Shown in pieces: positions 1 to 7,828 of a stretch of DNA of 32,223 bases. Within the stretch, counting starts at the first letter, position 1, and every line of letters begins with the position of its first letter. A program made the position numbers and the translations under genes. Source of the stretch: Pontiellaceae bacterium (lineage in GTDB: Bacteria > Verrucomicrobiota > Kiritimatiellia > Kiritimatiellales > Tichowtungiaceae); assembly GCA_029939835.1 (NCBI GenBank), contig JAOZSE010000010.1:1-32223 (forward strand), in the 5' to 3' direction. The notes beneath the pieces were generated by a model. That model worked only from the letters and a program-made list of their open reading frames with translations, did not search any database and was not told the DNA's origin.

Positions 1-237
1 GACGGCAAGCCGGTTCTGACCGTCTATTTGAAGTACATAGATGAACAGGCTCCGGTGATTCAGGGCCTGCGCCGCATCAGCCGTCCGAGTTGCCGGCGCT
101 ATGCTTCAGCCGGCGATATTCCGCGCGTGCTGGGCGGAATCGGAACGGCGATTCTGAGCACCTCGTCCGGTGTGCTGAGCGATGCCGAGGCGCGCAAAGC
201 CCATGTGGGCGGCGAAGTGCTCTGTTATATTTGGTAA
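1..237 (+). CDS. rpsH: 30S ribosomal protein S8, C-terminal part (5' end outside window)
   Basis: S8 is a primary 16S rRNA-binding protein of the small subunit platform and a translational regulator of the spc operon in some bacteria. The frame is open from base 1 and ends at TAA 235-237, giving about 78 residues. The end matches the conserved S8 C-terminus: a segment with RISRP, then a Gly/Ser/Thr-rich stretch ([12 protein letters not shown]) and a final GGEVLCYIW. It lies 21 nt before rplF, the normal S8-L6 order of the spc operon. The truncation is only the window edge. Identification is secure from motif and position together. Confidence 0.95.
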   Translation, partial: DGKPVLTVYLKYIDEQAPVIQGLRRISRPSCRRYASAGDIPRVLGGIGTAILSTSSGVLSDAEARKAHVGGEVLCYIW

Positions 238-258
238 TTTGAAATTGAGGAACCCGAA

Positions 259-795
259 ATGTCTAGAGTAGGAAAAGAACCCATAGCGATCCCCTCCGGT
301 GTAGAGGTCACGGTCGCCGGGCAGACGGTTACGGTCAAAGGCCCCAAAGGTCAGAGTGCCTGGACGGCGCCGGACGTGATCAGCGCTGCGGTCGAAAACG
401 GACAGGTGATCGTGAAGCGCAGTGAGGAAACCAAGGAAGCCCGCTCCCTGCACGGCACCATCCGAAGCCTCATCAACAACATGGTTTTCGGCGTTCAGAA
501 CGGGTATGTCAAAGAACTCGAAATCCAGGGCGTCGGTTATAAAGCGCAGCTTCAGGGTCGCACGCTGGTGCTCGCTCTCGGTTTTTCGCACGATATTAAT
601 TATGAAATTCCCGAAGGCATCACGATAGAGGTCAGCGGGGCAACTGACGTCAAAGTATCAGGGCACGAAAAAGCCCTCGTCGGTCTGGTTGCCGCACGCA
701 TCCGGGCGTTTTCGCCCGCCGAGCCCTACAAGGGCAAGGGCGTGCGTTATAAAGGCGAACAGGTTCGGCGCAAAGAAGGTAAGGCAGTGGCTTAA
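259..795 (+). CDS. rplF: 50S ribosomal protein L6
   Basis: L6 binds 23S rRNA near the sarcin-ricin loop at the factor-binding site of the large subunit. The 178-residue length is typical. It opens with MSRVGKEPIAIPSGVEV and has the second-half signature EPYKGKGVRYKGE near residues 153-165, both characteristic of L6. A GAGGAA-like ribosome-binding site lies 8-13 nt upstream of ATG 259. It is followed after 2 nt by rplR, so the two are translationally close-coupled. Confidence 0.97.
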   Translation: MSRVGKEPIAIPSGVEVTVAGQTVTVKGPKGQSAWTAPDVISAAVENGQVIVKRSEETKEARSLHGTIRSLINNMVFGVQNGYVKELEIQGVGYKAQLQGRTLVLALGFSHDINYEIPEGITIEVSGATDVKVSGHEKALVGLVAARIRAFSPAEPYKGKGVRYKGEQVRRKEGKAVA

Positions 796-797
796 TC

Positions 798-1139
798 ATG
801 AAGGTCAAAACCAAAGCAGATTTCCGGAAGCGCAGACATTTTCGCCTGCGCAGCAAAGTACAGGGCACGGCCGACCGTCCGCGCATGGCGGTCTATGTTT
901 CCAACCGCTATATTTATGTTCAGGTCATAGACGACGACGCACAGCGAACTCTTTGTTCGGTCTCTTCGCTGGGCGAAAACAATACCGTCGCTACGGCCAA
1001 AGCGCTCGGCACCAAAGCCGCCGAGGCCGCCAAAGCGCAGGGCGTGACCCGCGTGGTGTTCGATCGCGGCGGGTTTGCCTACGGGCAGCGTTTGTGTGCA
1101 CTGGCTGACAGTGCCCGCGAAGCCGGCCTTGAATTTTAG
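798..1139 (+). CDS. rplR: 50S ribosomal protein L18
   Basis: L18 binds 5S rRNA and anchors it to the central protuberance. The 113-residue product has the expected basic N-terminus ([18 protein letters not shown]), the strand [19 protein letters not shown], and the C-terminal [28 protein letters not shown], the most conserved L18 block. Start ATG 798 lies 2 nt after the rplF stop. The length is slightly short but within the family range (about 110-122). Confidence 0.97.
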   Translation: MKVKTKADFRKRRHFRLRSKVQGTADRPRMAVYVSNRYIYVQVIDDDAQRTLCSVSSLGENNTVATAKALGTKAAEAAKAQGVTRVVFDRGGFAYGQRLCALADSAREAGLEF

Positions 1140-1162
1140 TTTTAAATGAGGAGTTGCTCGAC

Positions 1163-1654
1163 GTGAGGGAAAAAGCTGCAAATAGAGAAAAGAAGAAATC
1201 GGAATTCGAAGAGCGCGTAGTACACATCAACCGCAATTCAAAAGTGGTGAAGGGTGGACGTCGTTTCAGTTTCGGTGCACTGGTTATTGTCGGTGACCGC
1301 AAGGGACGGGTCGGCTACGGCCTCGGCAAAGCCAACGAAGTGGCCGATGCCATCCGGAAAGGCGGCGAGAACGCCAAACGCACCCTGCAACCGATTACTA
1401 TGAGAGGCACCACCATTCCGCACAAAGCGATCGGTGAATATGGCGGCGCCAAAGTACTGCTGCGTCCGGCTTCCGAAGGTACCGGTGTCATCGCCGGCGG
1501 CGCCAGCCGCGCGGTGCTTGAACTCGCCGGCGTGCGCGATGTGCTGGCCAAGTCACTCGGCAGCAGCAACAGATTGAACGTAACCAAAGCAACGCTGGCC
1601 GCGCTCGGAACCCTGCGTACGCGGGAAGAAGCGCTTGCGGCTCGCGGAAAATAA
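1163..1654 (+). CDS. rpsE: 30S ribosomal protein S5
   Basis: S5 is part of the decoding-site fidelity network of the small subunit. The double-stranded RNA-binding fold is visible: [20 protein letters not shown], then [21 protein letters not shown], then the C-terminal half beginning at GTTIPHK. I place the start at GTG 1163 (163 residues) because GAGGAG at 1148-1153 is 9 nt upstream. The in-frame TTG at 1154 would abut the ribosome-binding site and is unlikely. After it the order goes directly to rplO. The rpmD (L30) gene that usually sits between S5 and L15 is absent. Confidence 0.96.
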   Translation: MREKAANREKKKSEFEERVVHINRNSKVVKGGRRFSFGALVIVGDRKGRVGYGLGKANEVADAIRKGGENAKRTLQPITMRGTTIPHKAIGEYGGAKVLLRPASEGTGVIAGGASRAVLELAGVRDVLAKSLGSSNRLNVTKATLAALGTLRTREEALAARGK

Positions 1655-1673
1655 GATAGAAGAGGTTTTTCAA

Positions 1674-2114
1674 ATGGACTTGCATTCACTTCAGCCTGCC
1701 GAAGGTTCCACCCACCGGAAAATGCGCATCGGCCGCGGCCGGGCCTCCGGCAAAGGAAAGACCAGCGGCCGAGGGCACAAAGGGCAGTATGCCCGCTCCG
1801 GCCACAAGCATAAGCCGCTCTTTGAAGGGGGGCAGATGCCCATGGCCCGCCGCATTCCAAAGCGCGGCTTCAACAACTTTACTCGCAAAGTGCTGGCCCC
1901 GGTGAATCTGACTTCTCTGGATGCCTTCGAAGACGGGAGCGAAGTCACCGTTGAGTTGTTGAAAGAGTCCGGGTTGGTCAAAGGCCGCTGGAACGGTGTT
2001 AAAATTCTCGGCACCGGCGAAATCAGTAAAAAACTTTCGATCAAAGCCAGTGCCTTCAGCGCATCGGCCAAAGAAAAGATCGAGGCCGCCGGCGGCAGTT
2101 GTGAAGTGGTTTGA
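1674..2114 (+). CDS. rplO: 50S ribosomal protein L15
   Basis: L15 is a late-assembly 23S rRNA-binding protein. The 146-residue product starts [21 protein letters not shown] and carries the glycine-rich, unstructured N-terminal arm ([19 protein letters not shown]) followed by [15 protein letters not shown], all hallmarks of L15. ATG 1674 is chosen over an upstream in-frame codon at 1635 because the homologous N-terminus begins here and AGAGG at 1661-1665 is a plausible ribosome-binding site. The upstream alternative would overlap rpsE. The gene precedes secY, as in most bacteria. Confidence 0.96.
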   Translation: MDLHSLQPAEGSTHRKMRIGRGRASGKGKTSGRGHKGQYARSGHKHKPLFEGGQMPMARRIPKRGFNNFTRKVLAPVNLTSLDAFEDGSEVTVELLKESGLVKGRWNGVKILGTGEISKKLSIKASAFSASAKEKIEAAGGSCEVV

Positions 2115-2139
2115 TTATAACATGAAGCGGGGTTAATCG

Positions 2140-3486
2140 ATGCTTTCCGCCTTTATAAACAGTTTTAAGATTCAGGAGCTGCGCCAGCGGATACTGTTTA
2201 CCTTTGGTATCATTTTGCTCTGCCGGCTGCTTGCCAATATTCCGATTGCCGGGGTCGACTTCGGGATGATCAGTGAATACCTCCAGGCGTCGGCCAGCGG
2301 GCAGGGCGTCGGCTTTCTCGACATGTTCAATCTCTTCAGCGGCGGCGCTGTGCAGAACTGTGCAGTCGGCGCACTTGGCATCATGCCCTACATCAGTGCC
2401 TCCATCATCATCCAGTTGATGACAGCCGTGGTACCATTCCTTGAAAAGCTGGCCCGCGAGGGCGAAGCCGGTCGCGCGAAAATCACCCAGTACACCCGCT
2501 ATCTCACTGTGCTGCTCTGTACGTTCCAGGGTTTTCTTATCGCCCGGGCGCTCGAAAGCGGCAGCCTTTATTTCCCTCCCGAAGTGGTGCGTATTCCCGG
2601 CCTCGGCTTTGAACTGCTCACCGTGATGACGCTGGTCACCGGGACGTTGATGATGATGTGGCTCGGCGAGCAGATCACTGAGCGCGGCATCGGCAACGGC
2701 CTCTCCATGATTATTACCGTCAACATCGTCAGCCGCCTGCCGCTCGCGGTGAACGCGCTCATCAGTATGTTCCGGCCCGTGGATGGCGTGGTGCGTCACT
2801 CACCGTTCATGGCGGCAACCCTGCTGATCATGATTCTGGCGGTGATCGCCGCTGTTATTGCGGTCACACAGGCTCAGCAGAAGATACCCGTGCAGTACGC
2901 CAAACGCGTGGTGGGGCGCAAAGTGTACGGCGGACAGCACACCTTCATGCCGCTGCGCGTCAACTACGCCGGCGTAATGCCGATCATTTTTGCTCAGGCC
3001 ATCCTCATGTTCCCGGCCAAGATTTTTAACATGATGCCCGGTACTTTCTTCAAACAGCTTGGCGCGGCACTCAGTTACGGAACCCCTGCCTACATGACCG
3101 TCTTCGGCCTCATGATTCTTTTCTTCTCCTATTTCTGGGTGGCCACGCAGTTTAATCCCGTGCAGATTGCCGATGATCTCAAAAAGCACGGCGGCTACAT
3201 TCCGGGCATCCGCCCCGGAAAATCCACCGCCGAATTTCTTGATCGCACCATGACCCGCATCACGCTCGCCGGCGCGGCCTTCCTGACCCTCATCGCGGTG
3301 CTTCCGACCGTTATGGGCGCGCAGTTTGGCATTCCCGGACTGGTGGCCTCCTTTTTCGGCGGCACCAGCCTGCTCATCATGGTTGGGGTCATGCTCGATA
3401 CCATGCGCCAGATCGAATCCCATCTGCTGATGCGCCACTACGACGGATTTTTGAAAAAGGGAAAACTTAAATCCGGAAGAAGGTAG
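2140..3486 (+). CDS. secY: Protein translocase subunit SecY
   Basis: SecY forms the protein-conducting channel of the Sec translocon in the inner membrane, with SecE and SecG. The 448-residue product contains about ten hydrophobic segments. Visible family signatures are the plug/TM2 region GGAVQNCAVGALGIMPYISASIIIQ cut into GIMPYISASI, the cytosolic loop with GEAGRAKITQYTRY, the TM5 region WLGEQITERGIGNG, and the C5 loop with PVQYAKRVVGRK and TFMPLRVN. A frequently conserved late motif, KKHGGYIPGIRPGK, is present. It starts 25 nt after rplO and is followed 3 nt later by adk, the standard secY-adk-map arrangement. Confidence 0.97.
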   Translation: MLSAFINSFKIQELRQRILFTFGIILLCRLLANIPIAGVDFGMISEYLQASASGQGVGFLDMFNLFSGGAVQNCAVGALGIMPYISASIIIQLMTAVVPFLEKLAREGEAGRAKITQYTRYLTVLLCTFQGFLIARALESGSLYFPPEVVRIPGLGFELLTVMTLVTGTLMMMWLGEQITERGIGNGLSMIITVNIVSRLPLAVNALISMFRPVDGVVRHSPFMAATLLIMILAVIAAVIAVTQAQQKIPVQYAKRVVGRKVYGGQHTFMPLRVNYAGVMPIIFAQAILMFPAKIFNMMPGTFFKQLGAALSYGTPAYMTVFGLMILFFSYFWVATQFNPVQIADDLKKHGGYIPGIRPGKSTAEFLDRTMTRITLAGAAFLTLIAVLPTVMGAQFGIPGLVASFFGGTSLLIMVGVMLDTMRQIESHLLMRHYDGFLKKGKLKSGRR

Positions 3487-3489
3487 GGC

Positions 3490-4137
3490 ATGGAAGCAAT
3501 CATTCTCCTCGGCGGACCCGGCGCAGGCAAGGGCACGCTGGCCGAATCACTTAAGCAGAAAACAGACTATCTCCATGTCTCCACCGGTGACATGCTGCGC
3601 GCTGCGCTCAAATCCGGCAGCCCGGTTGGCCTCGAAGCCAAGTCCTATATGGAGGCCGGTGAACTCGTTCCCGATTCTGTTATCCTGCGCATCATTGAAG
3701 AACGCATTGCACAGGAGCCTGCGGGTGCCCGCTTCATGTTCGACGGCTTCCCGCGCACGCTTGAGCAGGCCGAAGGCCTCGAAGCGATACTCGAAAAACA
3801 CAGCGGAACCATCACGCACGTTTTCAAACTCGATGTGCCGCGCGAAACGCTCCTGCAGCGGCTCACCGGCCGCCGCGTATGCAAAGCCTGCGGCGCGGTG
3901 TATCACGTCATCAACATGCCGCCCCAAAAAGAAGGTGTTTGCGATGTGGACGGCGGTGAGCTCTACCAGCGTGCGGACGACAGCGAAGAAACCATTCTCA
4001 ACCGCCTCGAAGTCTACGAAAAACAGACCGCGCCGCTTATTGACCACTATCAGCAGCGCGGTCTCATCCGCGACATTGATGCCGATCAGGATGCGGAAAA
4101 AACCACAACGCTCGTTCTCGACGTGTTCAACGGGTAG
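3490..4137 (+). CDS. adk: Adenylate kinase (zinc-LID type)
   Basis: Adk catalyses ATP + AMP to 2 ADP in the cytoplasm. The 215-residue product has the P-loop GGPGAGKGT at residues 8-16, the AMP-binding stretch STGDMLRAAL, the conserved FDGFPRT motif, and LTGRRVCKACGAVYH introducing a long LID domain. The LID has Cys, Cys and Cys followed by an Asp (CKAC, then CDVDGG), the pattern of a structural zinc site of the C3D class. It is placed 3 nt after secY and upstream of map, so it belongs to the ribosomal superoperon. Confidence 0.97.
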   Translation: MEAIILLGGPGAGKGTLAESLKQKTDYLHVSTGDMLRAALKSGSPVGLEAKSYMEAGELVPDSVILRIIEERIAQEPAGARFMFDGFPRTLEQAEGLEAILEKHSGTITHVFKLDVPRETLLQRLTGRRVCKACGAVYHVINMPPQKEGVCDVDGGELYQRADDSEETILNRLEVYEKQTAPLIDHYQQRGLIRDIDADQDAEKTTTLVLDVFNG

Positions 4138-4144
4138 ATCAATT

Positions 4145-4268
4145 TGACCGCAAAGACGCGAAGAAAAAAAGGAGAAAGGGATGACGCAGCCAACACTACA
4201 TCAGGAAGAACTTGCCAAACAGTTTGTTTATTCCAACCCCTCTTAAATTCTTCGCGTCTTAGCGGTCA
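4145..4268. repeat. Small inverted-repeat (MITE-like) element between adk and map
   Basis: Two 21-nt arms at 4145-4165 and 4248-4268 are inverted repeats with one mismatch (left arm TGACCGCAAAGACGCG..., right arm ending CGCGTCTTAGCGGTCA). They bracket about 82 bp. The same word family (ACGCAAAGGCGCAGAGG) occurs at 17478-17534, so this is a dispersed element and not a local terminator. It separates adk from map by 147 bp, unusual for these otherwise tightly packed genes. The transcript would form a long stem here without an obvious T-run. Confidence 0.75.
4181..4246 (+). CDS. Possible 21-codon mini-ORF inside the inverted repeat
   Basis: ATG 4181 follows GGAG at 4171-4174 with 6 nt spacing. 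It opens a 21-codon frame beginning MTQPTLHQEELAKQF and ending at TAA 4244-4246, entirely within the loop of the inverted repeat. The good ribosome-binding site is the only support. The peptide is not recognised. It may be the trimmed remainder of a gene once carried by the element, a leader peptide affecting map, or chance. I give it low confidence. Confidence 0.25.
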   Translation: MTQPTLHQEELAKQFVYSNPS

Positions 4269-4284
4269 TCAACTCTCCAAACCC

Positions 4285-5031
4285 ATGATACCAATCAAAA
4301 CCCCCTCCGAACTCGATGCCATGCGGCGGGTTAACCAAATGACCGCCCGTGTGCGCGATGAACTCGCCGCGATGGTCTCTCCCGGCATCACCACACTCGA
4401 TCTTGGGAATGCCGCGTCTAAGCTGATCCGCGGTCTGGGCGGCATCAGCGCGTTCTACGGCTATCACGGCTTTCCCGGCCAAATCTGCGTTTCCGTCAAC
4501 GACGAAGTCATCCACGGCATTCCGGGCCGCCGCGTCATCAAAGAAGGCGATATCGTCAGCATTGATGTCGGTATCACCTATGAAGGGTTTATTGGCGACT
4601 GTGCCGTTACGGTGGCAGCAGGCGAGATAGACGGTGAAAAAAAGAAACTGATGGAGATTTCAAAAGCCGCGCTCGAAGCCGGCATAGCCAAAGCTGTGGC
4701 CGGTAACCGTCTCGGCGATATTTCGCACGCTGTGCAGACCGTGGCCGAAGCCGCCGGATTTTCCGTTGTGCGCGAATTTGTAGGCCACGGAATCGGCCGC
4801 GAAATGCACGAAGAGCCGCAGATTCCCAACTTTGGAAAACCCGGCCGCGGCCCGAAACTCAAACCCGGCATGACGCTGGCCATCGAGCCGATGATCAATG
4901 CAGGCATCGCAAAAGTGGAGGTGCTTGAGGATGGCTGGACCGCCGTCACCGCGGACGGACGCCCCTCCGCCCATTTCGAACACACCGTCGCCGTTGGCGT
5001 TACCGAACCCGAAATCCTGACGCTTTCTTAA
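4285..5031 (+). CDS. map: Methionine aminopeptidase type I
   Basis: Map removes the initiator methionine from nascent proteins using a dimetal site. The 248-residue product shows the pita-bread fold signatures: FYGYHGFPGQICVSVNDEVIHGIP with the substrate-binding His, SIDVGITYEGFIGDCAVT with the two metal Asp residues, EFVGHGIGREMHE with a metal His, TLAIEPMINAG with a metal Glu, and SAHFEHTVAV with the last Glu. I choose ATG 4285 because MIPIKTPSELDAMR is the conserved start. The longer frame from 4144 only translates the repeat element. No strong ribosome-binding site precedes 4285, so expression may rely on weak initiation. Confidence 0.95.
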   Translation: MIPIKTPSELDAMRRVNQMTARVRDELAAMVSPGITTLDLGNAASKLIRGLGGISAFYGYHGFPGQICVSVNDEVIHGIPGRRVIKEGDIVSIDVGITYEGFIGDCAVTVAAGEIDGEKKKLMEISKAALEAGIAKAVAGNRLGDISHAVQTVAEAAGFSVVREFVGHGIGREMHEEPQIPNFGKPGRGPKLKPGMTLAIEPMINAGIAKVEVLEDGWTAVTADGRPSAHFEHTVAVGVTEPEILTLS

Positions 5032-5061
5032 GGTTGCGACCGTTGAGGATTCAGGATGGAT

Positions 5062-5085
5062 TTTTTTCAGTCACTGCTGAAAAAA
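5062..5085 (+). terminator. Weak hairpin between map and infA
   Basis: TTTTTTCAG at 5062-5070 can pair with CTGAAAAAA at 5077-5085 across a 6-nt loop, so a stem of three GC/AT pairs sits on an A/T tract. It lies 31 nt after the map stop and about 75 nt before the infA promoter candidate, the place for an intra-cluster terminator. The stem is A/T-dominated and has no separate T-run, so efficiency would be low. Confidence 0.35.
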
Positions 5086-5159
5086 GCCGGTTGGGCGGCG
5101 GATTTTTTAGAGGTCGGAAAAAGGGGGTTTGGCCGGTCGTTTTTTTTGCGAATCAGGGC

Positions 5160-5187
5160 TTGTACATCAGGGGCGGGACGGTATGAT
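5160..5187 (+). promoter_or_regulatory. Candidate sigma70-type promoter for the infA-rplQ unit
   Basis: TTGTAC at 5160-5165 and TATGAT at 5182-5187 are separated by 16 bp. This fits a housekeeping promoter in the 171-bp map-infA gap, the only sizeable break in the ribosomal cluster. It would start transcription near 5195, very close to the infA start codon. This is a pattern match only. Confidence 0.45.
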
Positions 5188-5202
5188 GAGCCGCTCTGAA
5201 AA

Positions 5203-5427
5203 ATGAGAATGAGTGCGCAGGAAACTATTTTACTGGACGCTCAGCTGGAGTCCGTGATAGATAGTCACGCTTTTCGCGCCGTGCTGGGGAACGGGCACCG
5301 TTTTACGGCTTATATTGCGGCACGGGATCGGGGGGGGAAAGCCCCGGAAAAGGGTGATTTTGTGGAGGTGGAGATTTCGCCTTACAACATGAGTGTGGGG
5401 CGAATTATTATTTCAGGTGAATTATGA
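5203..5427 (+). CDS. infA: Translation initiation factor IF-1 (divergent)
   Basis: IF-1 occupies the ribosomal A site during initiation. The product is about 74 residues (72 if the second ATG at 5209 is used). It follows the OB-fold pattern of IF-1: a strand leading to [16 protein letters not shown], then [18 protein letters not shown], where family members have GDxVxVElSPYDLtrGRI. The usual MRKNFIRIL segment is replaced by [10 protein letters not shown], so it is a divergent member. Its position before rpmJ and rpsM supports the call. Its stop overlaps the rpmJ start (ATGA at 5424-5427). Neither start has a strong ribosome-binding site. Confidence 0.88.
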   Translation: MRMSAQETILLDAQLESVIDSHAFRAVLGNGHRFTAYIAARDRGGKAPEKGDFVEVEISPYNMSVGRIIISGEL

Positions 5428-5540
5428 AGGTTAAGGCATCCGTTAGAAAAATCAGCGCCGACGACAAAATTGTGCGTCGCAAAGGGCGCGTGTATGTCAT
5501 CAACAAACGCAACCCGCGGCACAAACAGCGGCAGGGTTAA
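5424..5540 (+). CDS. rpmJ: 50S ribosomal protein L36, cysteine-free form
   Basis: L36 is the smallest large-subunit protein. The 38-residue product reads [19 protein letters not shown], then [19 protein letters not shown], and aligns end to end with canonical L36 (MKVRASVK...HKQRQG). The three zinc-binding cysteines of the common form are replaced here by Ser, Asp and Asn, so this is the C-minus paralogue type that does not bind zinc. It overlaps infA by 4 nt (ATGA), indicating coupled translation, and precedes rpsM by 15 nt. Confidence 0.95.
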   Translation: MKVKASVRKISADDKIVRRKGRVYVINKRNPRHKQRQG

Positions 5541-5555
5541 AAGGAGCAGTTTTTT

Positions 5556-5960
5556 ATGCCTCGCATACTCGGTATTGATATCCCCGGCAGAAAGCGTCTT
5601 GAGTACGCGCTGACCTATATTTACGGCCTCGGCCTGACCAAATCGCGCGAAGTGATCGCCAAGTCCGGTCTGGATCCCGCCAAGAAGGCCGATGACCTGA
5701 CCGACGAAGAAATCACCAAGCTCACCGGTATTGTCCGTGATGAGTACACGATTGAAGGGGATCTGCGCCGCGAAACAACGCAGAATATCCGCCGCCTGAT
5801 TTCGACCAACTCTTATCGCGGGTTGCGTCATCGTCGCGGCCTGCCGGTCCGCGGGCAGCGCACGAAAACCAATGCCCGCACCCGCAAAGGGAAGGTTCGG
5901 ACTGTCGGCGTGGTTCGCGGCAAGGAAGCCCGCTCGGCAGCCAAAATATCCGGCAAATAA
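5556..5960 (+). CDS. rpsM: 30S ribosomal protein S13
   Basis: S13 forms the head-domain bridge to the large subunit and contacts P-site tRNA. The 134-residue protein begins [21 protein letters not shown], has the helix-two-turn-helix segment [19 protein letters not shown], and ends with the conserved basic block [24 protein letters not shown] cut here at RTKTNART, followed by a short basic tail. AAGGAG at 5541-5546 gives a good ribosome-binding site for ATG 5556. The tail is roughly ten residues longer than in E. coli. Confidence 0.97.
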   Translation: MPRILGIDIPGRKRLEYALTYIYGLGLTKSREVIAKSGLDPAKKADDLTDEEITKLTGIVRDEYTIEGDLRRETTQNIRRLISTNSYRGLRHRRGLPVRGQRTKTNARTRKGKVRTVGVVRGKEARSAAKISGK

Positions 5961-5982
5961 TTTTAACTGAGGAATTCGATTC

Positions 5983-6735
5983 ATGGCTGAAGAAACCAAA
6001 CCTGTAGAAGAGACCGCCGACCTGTCCGCCGAAGCCGCCCCGGCGAAGGCGGAAGCGAAGGCTGAAACGCCTGCCGAGGAAGTGAAAGCGGAGAAGGCAG
6101 TCGAAACGCCTGCCGCAGAGGCGAAGGCGGAAGAGAAGCCCGTTGAGACCCCCGCCAAGGCGGAGGAGAAAACGGAAGCCCCCGCAGAAGAAGTAAAAGC
6201 GGAAGCGAAGCCGGAAGAAAAAGTCGAGGTGCCCGCGGAGAAAGCCCCTGCTGAAGAAAAACCAGCGGAGGAAGGGGCCAAGGAAGAGGGCGCGAAGAAA
6301 AAATCGGGCCCGAAAGATATTTTCGCCGCGATCGAGGGTGAGTCTGAAGAGGAGGCTAAACCGAAGCGCAGGAGCAAGGGGGCCAAAAACGTTCCTTACG
6401 GTCTGGCATTTATCAAAACTACTTTTAACAACACCATCGTGTCGCTTACCGACATGAAGGGTCATGTGATTTCATGGAGCAGCGCGGGCCGCTGCGGGTT
6501 CAAAGGTTCCCGCAAAAGCACGGCTTTTGCCGCCACTACGGTGGCACAGGAGGCCGCGCGCGGCGCGATTGCTCACGGGATGAACGAAGTGGAAGTCCGG
6601 GTGCAGGGGCCGGGCGCAGGCCGTGAGTCGGCCGTGCGCGCGATTCAGGCCGCGGGTCTTCGCGTTTCCGCCATCAAGGATACCACGCCGGTTCCGCACA
6701 ACGGCTGCCGCCCGAAAAAGCAGCGCCGCGTGTAA
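5983..6735 (+). CDS. rpsK: 30S ribosomal protein S11 with a long acidic/Ala-rich N-terminal extension
   Basis: Residues from about 134 to 250 are a complete S11: [20 protein letters not shown], then [39 protein letters not shown], and the C-terminal [15 protein letters not shown]11 forms the mRNA exit platform of the small subunit. Residues 1-133 are an added low-complexity region of Ala, Glu, Lys, Pro and Val, with repeats such as AEEVKAE and KAEEK, ending in a basic patch (KPKRRSKG). Canonical S11 is about 125-130 residues, so the gene is doubled in length. The start at 5983 has GAGGAA at 5969-5974. Another ATG before the S11 core would leave no good ribosome-binding site. rpsD, which often follows, is absent. 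Confidence 0.93.
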   Translation: MAEETKPVEETADLSAEAAPAKAEAKAETPAEEVKAEKAVETPAAEAKAEEKPVETPAKAEEKTEAPAEEVKAEAKPEEKVEVPAEKAPAEEKPAEEGAKEEGAKKKSGPKDIFAAIEGESEEEAKPKRRSKGAKNVPYGLAFIKTTFNNTIVSLTDMKGHVISWSSAGRCGFKGSRKSTAFAATTVAQEAARGAIAHGMNEVEVRVQGPGAGRESAVRAIQAAGLRVSAIKDTTPVPHNGCRPKKQRRV

Positions 6736-6799
6736 GCAGGCGAACGTAAATAAAACACCATACGAACCGGTTAATGCCCGGTTCTGGGAGGAAAAGACA

Positions 6800-7807
6800 A
6801 TGCCGATCAGATTAGGTCGTTTCGAAATGCCCAAGCGGGTCGTCAAAGACGAAACCGCATCCACGGCCACCTATGGCCGATTCATCGCCGAACCATTTGA
6901 AGCCGGGTACGGCCGCACCATCGGAAATTCGATGCGTCGCGTTCTGCTTTCTTCACTGGAAGGCACCGCGATTTCATCCGTCCAAATTCATGGCGCGCCG
7001 CACGAATTCTGCAGTCTGCCGGGCGTGGTGGAGGATGTCACCGAGATCGTCCTCAACCTCAAGAAAGTGCTGCTCAAGTCCTATACCCGCGAACCTCAGC
7101 GCCTCAAGATCAGTGTCAAGGGCCCGGGCGAAGTCACCGCTGCCGATATCCAGACCAACGAGAATATTGAGGTGCTCAATCCCGACCACCACATTGCCAC
7201 GCTCGACACCAATGGAAAATTCGAGGTTGAACTCGAAACGCGCGTGGGCCGCGGATACTGCCCGGCGGAAGGCAATAAGAAGGAAGAGCAGGAAATCGGC
7301 ATCATTCCGATTGATTCGCTGTTCTCGCCCGTCAGCCGCGTAAAATACGAGGTGGACAACTGCCGCGTCGGCCGCCGTACGGACTACGACAAGCTCATTA
7401 TTGAAATCTGGACCGACGGTCGCGTGACGCCCGACGACGCGCTGACCCTTTCGGCTGCTATTCTGCGCCATCACCTCGATATCTTTGTCAGCTATGACAA
7501 AGACCTGATCGAATTCGAGGCGAGCGAAAAACAGATTGATATCGAAAAAGAAGAGCTGCGCAAGAAGCTGAACATCAGCGTTAACGAAATTGAACTCAGC
7601 GTGCGCGCCGCCAACTGCCTTAACAACGCCAACATCACCACGGTCGGCGAGCTGTCGCAGAAGACCGAAGCCGAAATGCTCAAGTACCGCAACTTCGGCA
7701 AGAAGTCGCTCAACGAGATCAAAGCCAAGATTCTGGAAATGGGTCTGTCGCTGGGCATGACGTTCGATGCCGACCTGCTGAAGCCGCCGGCGACGGAAAC
7801 GGAATAA
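6800..7807 (+). CDS. rpoA: DNA-directed RNA polymerase subunit alpha
   Basis: The alpha subunit dimerises to nucleate RNA polymerase assembly and uses its C-terminal domain to contact UP elements and activators. The 335-residue product has the N-terminal domain signature EPFEAGYGRTIGNSMRRVLL, the insert domain, and a C-terminal HhH domain with LSVRAANCLNNANITTVGEL and KYRNFGKKSLNEIKAKL-like text. Start ATG 6800 is preceded by GGGAGG at 6786-6791. The frame continues upstream to 6623 but that part overlaps rpsK and is not homologous. It follows rpsK directly because rpsD is missing. Confidence 0.97.
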   Translation: MPIRLGRFEMPKRVVKDETASTATYGRFIAEPFEAGYGRTIGNSMRRVLLSSLEGTAISSVQIHGAPHEFCSLPGVVEDVTEIVLNLKKVLLKSYTREPQRLKISVKGPGEVTAADIQTNENIEVLNPDHHIATLDTNGKFEVELETRVGRGYCPAEGNKKEEQEIGIIPIDSLFSPVSRVKYEVDNCRVGRRTDYDKLIIEIWTDGRVTPDDALTLSAAILRHHLDIFVSYDKDLIEFEASEKQIDIEKEELRKKLNISVNEIELSVRAANCLNNANITTVGELSQKTEAEMLKYRNFGKKSLNEIKAKILEMGLSLGMTFDADLLKPPATETE

Positions 7808-7828
7808 TTCAGGAAAACGGGGTTCATC

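Noticed and set aside
2122-2136. Four-codon frame upstream of secY
   Set aside because: Too short to support; probably chance.
5382-6386. Minus-strand open frame of 334 codons rich in Ser, Ala, Phe
   Set aside because: It is antisense to rpsM and the GC-rich repetitive S11 extension, whose Glu/Ala/Lys codons leave the opposite strand free of stops. It has no domain and no ribosome-binding site.
6623-6799. Upstream extension of rpoA
   Set aside because: It overlaps rpsK, lacks homology to alpha, and ATG 6800 has a strong ribosome-binding site.
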